DNA from: Gilliamella sp. Lep-s35
Lineage (GTDB): Bacteria; Pseudomonadota; Gammaproteobacteria; Enterobacterales; Orbaceae
NCBI RefSeq assembly: GCF_009795845.1
Contig: NZ_WTEX01000009.1
Coordinates: 1-64,000, forward strand
Reading direction: 5' to 3'
DNA: 64,000 bases
The translations under genes and the position numbers were made by a program. The notes beneath the pieces were generated by a model that ran no database searches, had not been told where the DNA came from, and saw nothing but the letters and a program-made list of their open reading frames with translations. Positions 35,086-45,135 of the stretch are shown here, one piece after another. How positions within the stretch are numbered: the stretch's first letter is position 1; each line of letters begins with the position of its first letter.

Positions 35086-35847
35086 ATGGAAACACAATCA
35101 CAAAAAAGAGTGAATGATCTTATTCAACTTTTAAAAAAAACAGATAAGATTCATTTAAAAGATGCTGCTAAGTTGTTGGCCGTTTCAGAAATGACCATTC
35201 GCCGAGATTTGAGCCATGTTGGCTGTTCCCTAAGTGTTTTGGGTGGCTATGTTGTTAGTGATGCTCGTCATCAAATTACCCCGTATTTTTTGTCAGACCA
35301 ACAAGATAAACAGGTTTATGAAAAGCAATATATTGCCAATATAGCCAGTAAATGCATTGTAGAAAACGATACCGTTTTTTTTGATTGTGGCACCACCATT
35401 CCTTTTATTATTGATGCCATTGATGATGATGTGGCATTTACTGCGATCTGTTATTCATTAAACGCATTTTTAGCATTACAAAATAAACCCAATTGTAAGA
35501 CAATTTTATGTGGTGGTCATTATCAGGCGAATAATGCGATTTTTAGCGCCATTGGTCAGCATAGTGAATTAAATTCGATTTGCCCAAATAAAGCATTTAT
35601 TTCGGCCGCAGGGATTGATATTAAGCAAGGCGTAACTTGTTATCATTTTGATGAGCTTAATATGAAGCGTGCAGCAATACAGCGTTCAGGTCAAACTATT
35701 TTAATTGCTGATCATACTAAATTTAATCAAGTTAAACCGGCTTTTATTGGTGAGTTAACTCTGTTTAATCAAATTATTACAGATAAAGCGCCGAGTAATG
35801 AGTTTATTACTTTTTTTAATAACCATAAGATAACGTTAATTTATTAA
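35086..35847 (+). CDS. deoR: Deo operon repressor DeoR
   Basis: A DeoR-family repressor that senses deoxyribose 5-phosphate. The N-terminal helix-turn-helix ([21 protein letters not shown]) and the sensor domain with [17 protein letters not shown] and [10 protein letters not shown] match E. coli DeoR along its full 253 residues. I place the start at METQSQKRV (35086), which aligns with E. coli METRREERI; upstream codons are read from TTG and have no homologue. In E. coli deoR is far from deoC; here the repressor is cotranscribed with its target and dxr begins one base after its stop. Confidence 0.92.
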   Translation: METQSQKRVNDLIQLLKKTDKIHLKDAAKLLAVSEMTIRRDLSHVGCSLSVLGGYVVSDARHQITPYFLSDQQDKQVYEKQYIANIASKCIVENDTVFFDCGTTIPFIIDAIDDDVAFTAICYSLNAFLALQNKPNCKTILCGGHYQANNAIFSAIGQHSELNSICPNKAFISAAGIDIKQGVTCYHFDELNMKRAAIQRSGQTILIADHTKFNQVKPAFIGELTLFNQIITDKAPSNEFITFFNNHKITLIY

Positions 35848-35848
35848 T

Positions 35849-37027
35849 ATGAAAAACATCACAATTTTAGGTTCGACTGGCTCAATTGGTTGCAGTACGC
35901 TAGCGGTTATTGCTCAAAATCCACATCTATTTAAAGCTTATGCTTTAGTAGGAGGTAATAATGTTGCCAAAATGACTGAGCAATGTTTGACTTTTAAACC
36001 TAAATACGTTGCCATGGCAACAGCGCAAGCCGCGACAGAGTTAAAAGCAAATCTTGCTAATTTAAAATTGGATATTGAAGTGTTAAGTGGTGAACAAGCC
36101 ATTTGCGACTTAGCGCAGTTGCCCGAGGTCGATCAAGTGATGGCGGCTATTGTGGGGGCGGCAGGGCTAAGACCAACGCTTGCTGCGATTAAAAAAGGTA
36201 AGCGTATTTTGTTGGCCAATAAAGAATCGCTAGTAACCTGTGGGCATTTATTTATGCAAGCGATTAAAGAGTATGGTGCTGAGTTGTTACCAGTGGATAG
36301 TGAACATAACGCTATTTTTCAAAGTTTGCCAACAGTGGTACAGCATGATTTAGGTTTTGCTAATCTTGCTGAGCATGGTATTACTAAAATCGTGTTAACA
36401 GGATCTGGCGGACCATTTCGCGATTGGGATTTAGCTAAACTGGCGCATGTCACCCCCGAGCAAGCGGTGGCTCACCCTAATTGGTCGATGGGCAAAAAAA
36501 TATCTGTCGATTCGGCAACGATGATGAATAAAGGCCTTGAATATATTGAAGCTCGTTGGTTATTTAATGCCAGTGCCGATGAAATGGAAATTATTATTCA
36601 TCCGCAATCAATCATCCATTCCATGGTGCGTTATCAAGATGGTAGTGTGGTGGCTGAACTTGGTGTGCCTGATATGTGCACGCCAATTGCTTATGCCATG
36701 TCTTACCCCGATCGTGTGCCATCAAGCGTACCTCCTTTAGATTTTACGCAAATTTCATCGTTAACCTTTAAACAACCTGACTTTGGTCGTTATCCATGTT
36801 TAAAATTGGCAATCGATGCCTTTAATCAAGGGCAAGCGGCTACCACGGCGCTTAATGCTGCTAATGAAGTTGCGGTTGAGGCCTTTTTGCAAAATAAAAT
36901 TGGTTTTATGGATATTGCCAAGCAAGTATCAAGTGTATTAGACAAGCTTAATCTACCTGAACCAAAAACGATTGACGATGTTTTTGTTATTGATGATTGG
37001 GCAAGATCGCAAGCATTAGTTTATTAG
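35849..37027 (+). CDS. dxr: 1-deoxy-D-xylulose 5-phosphate reductoisomerase
   Basis: Second enzyme of the MEP isoprenoid pathway, making 2-C-methylerythritol 4-phosphate with NADPH. The 392 residues carry ILGSTGSIG (5-13, NADPH loop), [11 protein letters not shown] near 123-133, [11 protein letters not shown] (metal and substrate binding) and [21 protein letters not shown]. The start lies one base after the deoR stop, so it is likely translated by coupled ribosomes. In E. coli dxr follows frr-uppS genes; here it is behind the deo promoter, unless a promoter sits within deoR. It is essential in this class, so it cannot rely on induction alone. Confidence 0.97.
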   Translation: MKNITILGSTGSIGCSTLAVIAQNPHLFKAYALVGGNNVAKMTEQCLTFKPKYVAMATAQAATELKANLANLKLDIEVLSGEQAICDLAQLPEVDQVMAAIVGAAGLRPTLAAIKKGKRILLANKESLVTCGHLFMQAIKEYGAELLPVDSEHNAIFQSLPTVVQHDLGFANLAEHGITKIVLTGSGGPFRDWDLAKLAHVTPEQAVAHPNWSMGKKISVDSATMMNKGLEYIEARWLFNASADEMEIIIHPQSIIHSMVRYQDGSVVAELGVPDMCTPIAYAMSYPDRVPSSVPPLDFTQISSLTFKQPDFGRYPCLKLAIDAFNQGQAATTALNAANEVAVEAFLQNKIGFMDIAKQVSSVLDKLNLPEPKTIDDVFVIDDWARSQALVY

Positions 37028-37039
37028 CGGTTATGGTTA

Positions 37040-37068
37040 AATGTATGGTGATGATTTCACCATACATT
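37040..37068. terminator. Terminator between convergent dxr and cscK
   Basis: Twelve-pair stem AATGTATGGTGA/TCACCATACATT with loop TGATT, 12 bases after the dxr stop and 20 bases from the cscK stop. It can serve both strands. Confidence 0.75.
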
Positions 37069-37088
37069 AGCTTTATAAGCATTAAGTG

Positions 37089-38048
37089 TTAATCCATTAA
37101 TTTAGCCGATAGTGCAGGGTTATCAGCAATAAATGATTGTAAAAATGCACTATCAGGAAGCGCGGTTAACGCGCCTTTTTGGGTCGTGGCTAATGCCCCA
37201 CAAGCACTGGCGACAGTCATCATACTTTCTAGCATTAATTTATCGTTTGGCATTCCTGATGTTGCAATGCTACTAAGCAATCCTGCAACAAAAGCATCGC
37301 CTGCGCCTGTTGTGTCAACACTATTAACATGATAAGCGTTAAACGAGAACATTTTATCTTGCCATAATACAACACTGCCATCTTTACCTTTGGTGATTAA
37401 TTTTAATGGTGCATGATAATGCTGTTGTAGTTTGTTTAGGGCAATTGTCCAATTGTCACTTTCTGTTAACCAAAATAGCTCATCATCAGATAATTTTAGA
37501 ATATCAGCATCATGGCAAAATTGGTTGATTGTTATGCGCATTTCGGTTTTATCGACCCACATTTGTTCACGCAAATTGATATCAAAACTAATTAAACCTT
37601 TTTGAGTGCTAAGTTGGTTAATTGCCGTTTTGACGGTTTGTCGGCAAGTGTGGCCAACTAGCGCTAAAGAACAAAAATGTAAAATATCTTGGTTAAATTT
37701 AGGAATAGCTTGTTGTGATAAAAATTGATCGGCCGATGGTGAAACTAAAAAAGTAAAGCTTCGTTCACCATTTTTACCTAGATCAACCACTACAGTGCTA
37801 GTTTTGTGGTGATCATCTTTTTCAAGACTTTGGCAATCAACGTGATGCTCGCAAAACGTCTTTTCCATAAAATGACCAAAAGGGTCGTTGCCTACTCGCC
37901 CAATAAATCCTGATCGAAGCCCTAATTTTGCAATGCCAATTGCGACATTGGCAGGTGCGCCGCCAGCGCATGCTTTATAATTCATATCAACAAGCGGTAA
38001 TAAATCAACGACCGCATCGCCAAGACACCAAACTTTAGTATTATTCAT
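37089..38048 (-). CDS. cscK: Fructokinase of the sucrose system
   Basis: Phosphorylates the fructose released by sucrose hydrolysis. A PfkB-family kinase of about 319 residues with the N-terminal CAGGAPANVAIGIAKLG signature and the C-terminal DTTGAGDAFVAGLL (catalytic aspartate in GAGD). I prefer ATG 38048 over the upstream TTG at 38060, since a GAG-containing ribosome site fits it. It is divergent from cscA with a CRP box and a csc operator between, so both are coregulated. Aminoimidazole riboside kinases share the fold, but the csc neighbours settle the role. Confidence 0.88.
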   Translation of the reverse strand: MNNTKVWCLGDAVVDLLPLVDMNYKACAGGAPANVAIGIAKLGLRSGFIGRVGNDPFGHFMEKTFCEHHVDCQSLEKDDHHKTSTVVVDLGKNGERSFTFLVSPSADQFLSQQAIPKFNQDILHFCSLALVGHTCRQTVKTAINQLSTQKGLISFDINLREQMWVDKTEMRITINQFCHDADILKLSDDELFWLTESDNWTIALNKLQQHYHAPLKLITKGKDGSVVLWQDKMFSFNAYHVNSVDTTGAGDAFVAGLLSSIATSGMPNDKLMLESMMTVASACGALATTQKGALTALPDSAFLQSFIADNPALSAKLMD

Positions 38049-38206
38049 TTTATGACTCAATTTGTAGTTAGTTATGTTTTAATTTGCTAAATATATCGTT
38101 ATTTTTGCATAAATGAGTTAAGTTTTTATTATTTGATATATCGTTATCAAAGGTTGATAATAGACTAAATCATTTATCAAAAAAATCATGGTTAGCATTA
38201 AAAATA

Positions 38207-38222
38207 TGTGACATTTATCACA
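38207..38222 (+). promoter_or_regulatory. CRP site between cscK and cscA
   Basis: TGTGACATTTATCACA has perfect half-sites and spacing. It lies 26 bases upstream of the csc operator and 114 bases before cscA, placed to activate either divergent gene. Two ATATATCGTTAT stretches at about 38089 and 38143 lie on the cscK side and could be further sites. Confidence 0.8.
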
Positions 38223-38247
38223 TATTTCACTTGTTATTTTAACATGA

Positions 38248-38259
38248 GTTAACGTTAAC
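38248..38259 (+). promoter_or_regulatory. Csc repressor operator, cscA side
   Basis: The perfect 12-base palindrome GTTAACGTTAAC recurs in near-identical form upstream of cscB (42892-42917). LacI-family repressors bind such CG-centred palindromes, and cscR is between the two sites. The assignment as the CscR operator is inference from this distribution. Confidence 0.7.
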
Positions 38260-38320
38260 AGGTAAATTAGAGTACTATGTAACTATATCAATTTAATATT
38301 GGGTGAATAAAGGGGATTTT

Positions 38321-39790
38321 ATGTCTAGTACTATTGATAAAGCTAATCAAGCTGTTGAAAATTTAGAAAAAGAGATGAATAAGCAATACTATCCGCATTT
38401 TCATTTAGCACCGCAATCAGGTTGGATGAATGATCCTAATGGTTTGATCTATTTTAAAGGGCAATATCATGCTTTTTATCAACATCATCCTTATAATGAA
38501 AATTGGGGACCAATGCATTGGGGGCATGCTGTTAGCGATGACTTGGTGACATGGCGTAGATTACCAATAGCTATTGCACCTGATCAAGATTTTGATAAAA
38601 GTGGTTGCTTTTCGGGTTCCGCTGTTGATAACCATGGCGAGCTGTATTTGTTTTATACTGGACATGTCTGGTTAAGCGGCCAAGGTGATGATGAGCAGAT
38701 CCGCCAAACTCAATGCTTTGCAACGAGTAAAGATGGCATTCATTTTGAAAAACAAGGTACAGTGCTTGTTCCTAAAGAAGGGATTATGCATTTTCGTGAT
38801 CCTAAAGTTTGGCAACAAGAAGGTAAATGGTGGATGGTTGTTGGTCAACGAACTCCTGATGATGTGGGTGAGGTCTTGCTTTATCGTTCTGATAATTTAA
38901 AAAATTGGGAATTTGATCAGGTCGTTGTCAGCAATATCGATCCGAACGTTTATATGCTTGAATGCCCAGACTTTTTTCCACTTGGTGATAAATGGGTTTT
39001 GATGTTTTCACCACAAGGCATGAAAGCAAAAGGATATCAATACCGCAATCGTTTTCAGTCTGGTTATATTGTTGGTGATTGGCAACCAAGAAAACCATTT
39101 TCTATTATTAAACCTTTCCAAGAAATGGATTTTGGGCATGATTTTTATGCGCCGCAATCATTTCTTGCTGCTGATGGACGCCGTATTGTTTTTGCTTGGA
39201 TGGATATGTGGGAGTCTGCCATGCCGAGCAAAAAAGATAAATGGGCAGGCGCGTTTACGCTTCCACGTGAACTTATTTTAGATCATGATAATAAAGTTCG
39301 AAACCGCCCAATTAAAGAGCTTGAAGCATTACGAGAAAACCCACAATCGCTAAATAATATCATCCTAAAAAATCAACTTAAAAATACAGATATTCAATCT
39401 ATTAGCTGTGAACTTAAGGTTGAACTTGATTTAACTCAAAGTGATGCCGAGCGGTTTGGTTTGCAACTTGCCGCAACCGAAGATGGTAAACAAGCAACAT
39501 TACTGTTTGTTGATCTACAATCAAATCGTCTTGTACTTGATAGGAGCTTATCAGGTCTTGAATTAAAAGGTTACCGCAGTGTGTCGTTACCAGAAACAGA
39601 TAAATTAACCTTGCACATTTTTATTGATGCCTCATCAGTCGAGGTTTTTGTCAATGATGATTTGTATAGCTTGACTAGTCGTATTTATCCACAATTACCT
39701 GCAAAACGCCAAATTAATTTATTTGCTGAAAATGGACAAGCTAAAATCACTAAATTAGACAGTTGGCAATTGAAATCTATTTATTCATAA
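38321..39790 (+). CDS. cscA: Sucrose hydrolase (invertase), GH32
   Basis: Hydrolyses sucrose to glucose and fructose in the cytoplasm. The GH32 five-blade propeller has the nucleophile in GWMNDPNGL, FSGSAV, the transition-state residue in FRDPKVW and the acid/base in LECPDFF, followed by a beta-sandwich with SSVEVFVND. Length near 489 matches E. coli CscA closely. ATG 38321 is chosen because AGGGG is six bases upstream; a GTG at 38303 is in frame but lacks a site. The sugar is imported unphosphorylated by CscB, so this is a sucrose hydrolase and not a sucrose-6-phosphate hydrolase. Confidence 0.94.
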   Translation: MSSTIDKANQAVENLEKEMNKQYYPHFHLAPQSGWMNDPNGLIYFKGQYHAFYQHHPYNENWGPMHWGHAVSDDLVTWRRLPIAIAPDQDFDKSGCFSGSAVDNHGELYLFYTGHVWLSGQGDDEQIRQTQCFATSKDGIHFEKQGTVLVPKEGIMHFRDPKVWQQEGKWWMVVGQRTPDDVGEVLLYRSDNLKNWEFDQVVVSNIDPNVYMLECPDFFPLGDKWVLMFSPQGMKAKGYQYRNRFQSGYIVGDWQPRKPFSIIKPFQEMDFGHDFYAPQSFLAADGRRIVFAWMDMWESAMPSKKDKWAGAFTLPRELILDHDNKVRNRPIKELEALRENPQSLNNIILKNQLKNTDIQSISCELKVELDLTQSDAERFGLQLAATEDGKQATLLFVDLQSNRLVLDRSLSGLELKGYRSVSLPETDKLTLHIFIDASSVEVFVNDDLYSLTSRIYPQLPAKRQINLFAENGQAKITKLDSWQLKSIYS

Positions 39791-39795
39791 TATTA

Positions 39796-39825
39796 TTCAC
39801 TGCCAATAGGCAGTGAAGTTTTACT
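39796..39825 (+). terminator. Terminator of cscA
   Basis: Nine-pair stem TTCACTGCC/GGCAGTGAA, loop AATA, followed by GTTTTACTTTT, six bases after the cscA stop codon. Confidence 0.85.
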
Positions 39826-40000
39826 TTTGTAAAGTCGAATTTTTATTGAAACGTATTCAGAAATACGACAAATTGTTTATTTTGTAACGCAATTTTTATA
39901 TTATCAAGATTAATGTAGGCAAATATTGCATTTATTATTAGTATATGTCACATGTTTCTAAATAATAAATGCAGAACTTTGTTTTCCATTGCATATTTAT

Positions 40001-41482
40001 TTAGTGGCTATTTAGCTTTTGTTTTGCATCTGGTTTATTATAAACCCCAAAATGGTCTACGATTGTGCTACTTGCTTTATTTAGCCCTAAAACTTCTACT
40101 TGTGCGCCTTCTGTGCGGAATTTGATTACAACTTTATCTAAAGCTGCTACAGCAGTTATGTCCCAAAAATGTGCTTGGGTAAGATCAATTGTTACTTTTT
40201 TTGCTGATTTTGTAAAATCAAATGAACTAATAAATTTTGAGGAAGAAGCAAAAAATACTTGTCCATACACGATATAGATGTGCTGTTCCTTATTGTGTTG
40301 CTTAGTTTCAATTTGTAGGTAATGAGCAACTTTATTAGCATAAAATAATGATGCCAGTAACACTCCTACAAATACACCGTAAGCAAGGTTATGGGTAAAT
40401 ACCACTACAACTACAGTCGAAAGCATCACAATATTGGTTGAAAGTGGATATGATTTAAGGTTTCTAATTGATTCCCAGCTAAAGGTACCAATTGAAACCA
40501 TTATCATGACAGCAACTAACGCAGCCATGGGAATTTGGCTTACCCAGTCTTGCAAAAACACAACTAATAATAAAAGAACACTTCCTGCTATGAATGAAGA
40601 TAGACGCGTTCGTCCACCTGACTTCATATTAATAATTGATTGTCCAATCATCGCACAACCAGCCATACCACCAAAGAAGCCCGTGACTATATTGGCGATA
40701 CCTTGTCCCTTGCATTCTCGGTTTTTATCACTCGGTGTGTCGGTTATATCATCTACAATGGTTGCGGTCATCATTGACTCTAATAAGCCAACAATGGCTA
40801 ATGAAATGGAATAAGGAAGAATAATCAATAGAGTATCAAGATTAAAAGGAACATTTGGAAGTAAAAATGTAGGCAAACTTGTTGGAAGTGTTCCCATATC
40901 GCCGACCGTTCTTATATCCATTCCCAGATACATATAAATACCAGTAAGAGTAAGAATGCAGAGTAGCGGTGAAGGAAGTATTTTTCCTACTTTAGGAACA
41001 TAAGGAAAAAGGTAAATAATACCAAGTCCTGCAATAGTCATTACATAAACGTGCCATGTTACATTAGTCAATTCTGGAAGTTGCGCTAAAAAGATCAAGA
41101 TAGCTAAGGCATTGACAAAACCAGTTACCACAGAGCGAGAAACAAAGCGCATTAAGTTTCCTAATTGAAGAAAACCCGCAATAATCTGAAAAATACCACA
41201 TAAGATTGTTGCAACTAGTAAATATTCAACTCCGTGATTTTTAACTAATCCTGCAATAACTAACGCCATTGCACCTGTAGCAGCAGAAATCATACCTGGA
41301 CGGCCACCAGTAAAAGCAGTAACAACCGCTATACAAAAGGCAGCATATAGCCCCATTTTGGGATCAACGCCAGCAATAATTGAAAAAGCAATTGCTTCGG
41401 GAATAAGAGCTAGCGCTACAACGACACCGGACAGAACATCATTTCTGATATTTGAAAACCATTCTTTATATAAAGATTGCAT
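40001..41482 (-). CDS. SulP-family anion transporter with STAS domain
   Basis: A 493-residue inner-membrane transporter of the SLC26/SulP family. About 12-14 hydrophobic segments cover residues 15-390; the family signature [25 protein letters not shown] stretches from about 25. A cytoplasmic STAS domain from about 400 to the end contains [20 protein letters not shown]. The short form resembles bicarbonate or dicarboxylate transporters of the group more than long sulfate permeases, but the substrate cannot be read from sequence. It stands alone inside the csc cluster, oriented against cscA, and splits cscKA from cscRB. No carbonic anhydrase is next to it. Confidence 0.88.
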   Translation of the reverse strand: MQSLYKEWFSNIRNDVLSGVVVALALIPEAIAFSIIAGVDPKMGLYAAFCIAVVTAFTGGRPGMISAATGAMALVIAGLVKNHGVEYLLVATILCGIFQIIAGFLQLGNLMRFVSRSVVTGFVNALAILIFLAQLPELTNVTWHVYVMTIAGLGIIYLFPYVPKVGKILPSPLLCILTLTGIYMYLGMDIRTVGDMGTLPTSLPTFLLPNVPFNLDTLLIILPYSISLAIVGLLESMMTATIVDDITDTPSDKNRECKGQGIANIVTGFFGGMAGCAMIGQSIINMKSGGRTRLSSFIAGSVLLLLVVFLQDWVSQIPMAALVAVMIMVSIGTFSWESIRNLKSYPLSTNIVMLSTVVVVVFTHNLAYGVFVGVLLASLFYANKVAHYLQIETKQHNKEQHIYIVYGQVFFASSSKFISSFDFTKSAKKVTIDLTQAHFWDITAVAALDKVVIKFRTEGAQVEVLGLNKASSTIVDHFGVYNKPDAKQKLNSH

Positions 41483-41735
41483 TGAATTAAATCACCATCT
41501 GAAAAAGTAAAAGAAAATTACAGCGTGAAGGAATGCATTATAAGGCTAGCAAAATTTGATAGGAACAAACATGAAGTCTGTGCATCACGCGAGTAATTAT
41601 AATTATGATTGATAAAAAGAACTCGCAATAAACTACACAGGTATACTCCAGAATAAATTTATATTTTTATACTAATAAAGTTTAAGCAATTGTACAAGAT
41701 TAATTTTTTATTATAGCCAAAGACAATAATAATTT

Positions 41736-42740
41736 TTATAAAGATTCCCTTTCTAAATAAGGCGATGCCACATGTACTATCTCTTTTTGGGGTTGATTTG
41801 TGATAATATGTAATGCTGCTTGTTTACCGATCTCATAATGAGGTAACTGAACTGTTGTCAGTGGTGGGTAAAATAGTTCACCTGTGCCCACCATATTATC
41901 GTAACCTAATACCGCAATATCATTTGGAATTTTTAATCCTTTGCTAAGTAAAAATTGATAAGCAACAAAAGCAATGCGGTCATTACCACAAATTAGCACA
42001 TCAAAATCCGGTTTTTTATTACAATGTTGTTTCAATATATCAACTGTCATCATATATTCTTGTTTAATATTACTTGGCAAATGAGATATATGGTAACTTG
42101 TTAGATCTTTTATGTCTTTGCCAGCATCTTGCCATGCTTGTTCAACTGCTTTACGTCGAGTATTACCTGCCAATGTTTTATCTGATAGGTAGATACATAA
42201 AGGTTTTTTATAACCTTTTCTAATTACTTGCTGCATAGCTTGATATTGACCTAAATAGTCATTTGGTATATAGCAAGGCAACTTTTCAGAATTACTAATA
42301 CAATTAGCTAACACTATATTTTTTTTCAGTAATTTTTTAGGGAGATCAACTTTTCGTAATCCCATTGTTGTATAAATGATACCATCAGGTCGATACGATA
42401 ATAGTGTATTAATTGCGTGATCAGCGTGTTTATCATCAAACAAATTTACAATAAAAGTATTCCAACCATATTGTTGAGCTGTTTTTTCAATTGCTTGTAA
42501 TAGTTCAACCGAAAAAGGCGTCATTGCTGTTTCTAAGGCAAGCACCCCAATAGCACGAGGCCCTGAATTATCACCTCTAATTTTACGTGCTGACAAGTCA
42601 GGAACATAATTAAGCTGATCAATGGCTTGTTTGACTCGATTATAAGTTTCTTTGTTTAATTTGCTAGGATCATTTATTGCTCTAGATACTGTCATCAAGG
42701 ACACTGATGCCAGTTTTGCAACATCCTTTAGTGAAGCCAT
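41736..42740 (-). CDS. cscR: LacI-family sucrose operon repressor
   Basis: A 334-residue repressor matching E. coli CscR along its length: N-terminal helix-turn-helix MASLKDVAKLASVSLMTVSR, LNYVPDLSARKIR hinge, RPDGIIYTTMGLRKV, DFDVLICGNDRIAFVAYQ and PPLTTVQLPHYEIG. It should hold the csc genes off without sucrose (the inducer in E. coli is probably fructose or sucrose). It is divergent from cscB, whose promoter region carries two operator palindromes. GATTAACGATTAATC at 42772-42786, just before its own start, resembles the operator and may give autoregulation. Confidence 0.92.
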   Translation of the reverse strand: MASLKDVAKLASVSLMTVSRAINDPSKLNKETYNRVKQAIDQLNYVPDLSARKIRGDNSGPRAIGVLALETAMTPFSVELLQAIEKTAQQYGWNTFIVNLFDDKHADHAINTLLSYRPDGIIYTTMGLRKVDLPKKLLKKNIVLANCISNSEKLPCYIPNDYLGQYQAMQQVIRKGYKKPLCIYLSDKTLAGNTRRKAVEQAWQDAGKDIKDLTSYHISHLPSNIKQEYMMTVDILKQHCNKKPDFDVLICGNDRIAFVAYQFLLSKGLKIPNDIAVLGYDNMVGTGELFYPPLTTVQLPHYEIGKQAALHIITNQPQKEIVHVASPYLERESL

Positions 42741-42891
42741 ACATAAATCCTTTTTACTTACAAGTATAGAAGATTAACGATTAATCTTAACGTGATCAAA
42801 TGATAACACAATGATAAATGATAAAAAATGTGAGATAAGTAGCAATTATGAAAATTGATTATGTTCATTCCTTAATAAATATGCGCATAAT

Positions 42892-42917
42892 GTTAACATT
42901 AACATGTTAACGTTAAA
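42892..42917 (+). promoter_or_regulatory. Tandem csc operators before cscB
   Basis: GTTAACATTAAC (42892-42903) and GTTAACGTTAAA (42906-42917) lie 14 bases apart start to start, ending 25 bases before the cscB ATG. Both match the palindrome at 38248-38259. A repressor bound here would sit over the transcription start. Confidence 0.7.
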
Positions 42918-42942
42918 CACAAACGATTATAGGGTAATAAAT

Positions 42943-44187
42943 ATGAATATAGTACAAAACAGAAATTATTGGTTCTCATCTGGTTACCTTTTTACATTTT
43001 ATGCCGCATGGTCACTGTGGTGGTCTTTTTATGCTATTTGGTTAAACAATAAAATTGGCTTATCGGGTGAGCAGTTAGGCATTGTTTATGCTGCTAATTC
43101 TGCTGCTGCCATGTTTTTTATGATTTTCTATGGCATTATCCAAGACAAATTACAAACAGGTAAAGCAGTTGTTACTTTTCAAAGTATTATTATGATGCTT
43201 ATTGGCCCATTTTTAATTTATGTGTATGAACCTTTATTACAAAATAATTTTATTTGGGGTGTTTGTATTGGTGCACCAGTTTTAAGTGCCAGCTTTATTT
43301 CAGGTAGCGCTTTGATTGACTCTTTTATTGAACGCATTAGCCGGTTATTTGGCTTTGAATTTGGTTCCGCTCGTTTTTGGGGATCATTTGGTTATGCTGC
43401 TGCAACATTTGTTGCGGGTAAGTTATTTGGTATTGATCCTCATATTAACTTTTGGATGGCATCGGTTATTGCAGTTATCTTTTTTACTATTAATATTGTA
43501 TTTAAGCCAAAACACTATCAAACATCACCGATTAAAAATAACAATACCACTTTATCAGAAAAAACAACGACTATACCAACAATGGCTGAAATTTTCTCGC
43601 TTTTAGGATTGCAAAAATTTTGGTTATTTGTATTGTTTGTTATTGGTACTTATAGTTTTTATACTATCTATGATCAGCAGTTATTTCCTAATTTTTATAC
43701 TAGCTTTTTTGACAAACCAGAAGATGGTTATGAAGTTTATGGCTATTTAAATTCCTTCCAAGTCTTTTTAGAAGCAGCGTGTATGGTTATTGCGCCTTAT
43801 TTTATTAACAAAATGGGAGCTAAAAAATCGTTATTAGTTGCTGCATTAGTCATGATTTGCCGAATTGCATTATCTGCAACATTAGATAACGTTTATTTCA
43901 TTTCGTTAGTAAAACTATTTCATGCGATTGAAATTCCCTTATTTATTTTGGCAATGTTTAAATATATTGTAGGTAATTTTGATGCAAGGTTATCTGCTAC
44001 ACTTTACTTAGTTGGTTTTAATATTTCATCAAATCTTGGTGTTATTGTGTTGTCATGGTTGGTGGGTAAATTATTTGATAAGACAGGATATGCAACAACA
44101 TTTTATGTGCTTGCGGGAGTTGTTTTACTTACTTCGATAATAGCAATATTTACTTTAAGTGACGAGAAAAAGGCAAATCAACAATAG
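42943..44187 (+). CDS. cscB: Sucrose:proton symporter
   Basis: A 12-helix major-facilitator permease of the LacY/RafB/CscB group that brings sucrose in with protons. About 414 residues; starts NYWFSSGYLFTFYAAWSLWWSFYAIWL, has the family's acidic and basic motif FGSARFWGSFGYA near 155-167 and a C-terminal region with KLFDKTGYATTFYVL. ATG 42943 is chosen because LacY-type proteins begin a few residues before this YWxSSG segment and AGGG precedes it; the earlier in-frame start at 42904 overlaps the operators. With cscA and cscK it completes the non-PTS sucrose route. Confidence 0.92.
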   Translation: MNIVQNRNYWFSSGYLFTFYAAWSLWWSFYAIWLNNKIGLSGEQLGIVYAANSAAAMFFMIFYGIIQDKLQTGKAVVTFQSIIMMLIGPFLIYVYEPLLQNNFIWGVCIGAPVLSASFISGSALIDSFIERISRLFGFEFGSARFWGSFGYAAATFVAGKLFGIDPHINFWMASVIAVIFFTINIVFKPKHYQTSPIKNNNTTLSEKTTTIPTMAEIFSLLGLQKFWLFVLFVIGTYSFYTIYDQQLFPNFYTSFFDKPEDGYEVYGYLNSFQVFLEAACMVIAPYFINKMGAKKSLLVAALVMICRIALSATLDNVYFISLVKLFHAIEIPLFILAMFKYIVGNFDARLSATLYLVGFNISSNLGVIVLSWLVGKLFDKTGYATTFYVLAGVVLLTSIIAIFTLSDEKKANQQ

Positions 44188-44211
44188 TTTTAAATTAGCG
44201 CTAATAATTAC

Positions 44212-44247
44212 AAAAATGGGAACATATTGTTTCCATTTTTCTTTTTT
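44212..44247 (+). terminator. Terminator of cscB
   Basis: Stem AAAAATGG/CCATTTTT with further pairing inside, followed by CTTTTTTATC, 25 bases after the cscB stop. Confidence 0.75.
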
Positions 44248-44336
44248 ATCAACATTAAATCAATACAATCCTTGCTTCCAAGGAAAGTTTGCGAAACAAT
44301 ATTAGCAATTTTAGTTATTGAGTATAGGGACTTGTA

Positions 44337-45131
44337 GTGAATGATGTAAAAGTAGTTGTTAAACCCGAGATGTTATGGCAAACCATTCGGCAAGAGGCCT
44401 TTGAATTAGTGGAAAGCGAGCCAATGCTAGCAAGTTATTTCCATGCAACTTTACTTAATCATGAAGATTTGGGCAGTGCTTTAAGCTATATTTTAGCTAA
44501 TAAACTTGTTTCTCAGGTTATGCCCGCTATTGAAATTCGTGAAATTGCTAGGCAGGCTTATCAAGCTGATGAAAGCCTCATCCAATTTGCGGTAAGTGAT
44601 ATTAGTGCCGTTTATATTCGCGATCCTGCAACAAATTACTACTCAACACCACTTCTTTATTACAAAGGATTTTTGTCCTTGCAAGCTTATCGAATTGCTC
44701 ATTGGCTTTGGAAGCAAAACCGTAAATCACTTGCCATTTTTCTACAAAGCCAAATTGCGATAGTGTTTGGGGTGGATATTCATCCTGCGGCAAAAATTGG
44801 TTGTGGTGTGATGTTTGATCACGCAACCGGTATTGTGATTGGTGAAACGGTCGTAATTGAGAATGATGTTTCTATTTTGCAATCTGTTACATTAGGCGGT
44901 ACAGGTAAAGAAAACGGTGATCGTCATCCCAAAATTCGAGAAGGGGTAATGATTGGCGCTCACTCAACGATTTTAGGTAATATCGAAATCGGCAAAGGTG
45001 CCAAAATTGGAGCGGGTTCTGTTGTGTTAGATCCTGTGCCACAGCATACCACCGTTGCAGGTGTACCTGCTAAAGTAGTGGGGTGTCCTGATTGCGAAAA
45101 ACCAGCGTTAAATATGGATCAAGATATTTAA
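44337..45131 (+). CDS. cysE: Serine O-acetyltransferase
   Basis: Acetylates L-serine from acetyl-CoA, the first step of cysteine synthesis. The 264-residue protein has the N-terminal helical domain (EPMLASYFHATLLNHEDLGS) and a left-handed hexapeptide beta-helix with DIHPAAKIG, DHATGIVIGETVVIENDV and HPKIREGVMIGA. It is close to E. coli CysE, including the feedback-site region. The start is GTG 44337 with AGGGA eight bases upstream; no in-frame ATG occurs before residue 12, which would cut into conserved sequence. Confidence 0.96.
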   Translation: MNDVKVVVKPEMLWQTIRQEAFELVESEPMLASYFHATLLNHEDLGSALSYILANKLVSQVMPAIEIREIARQAYQADESLIQFAVSDISAVYIRDPATNYYSTPLLYYKGFLSLQAYRIAHWLWKQNRKSLAIFLQSQIAIVFGVDIHPAAKIGCGVMFDHATGIVIGETVVIENDVSILQSVTLGGTGKENGDRHPKIREGVMIGAHSTILGNIEIGKGAKIGAGSVVLDPVPQHTTVAGVPAKVVGCPDCEKPALNMDQDI

Positions 45132-45135
45132 TTAT

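Noticed and set aside
40434-40814. A 126-codon plus-strand ORF
   Set aside because: It is antisense inside the SulP transporter gene and has no ribosome site or recognisable family.
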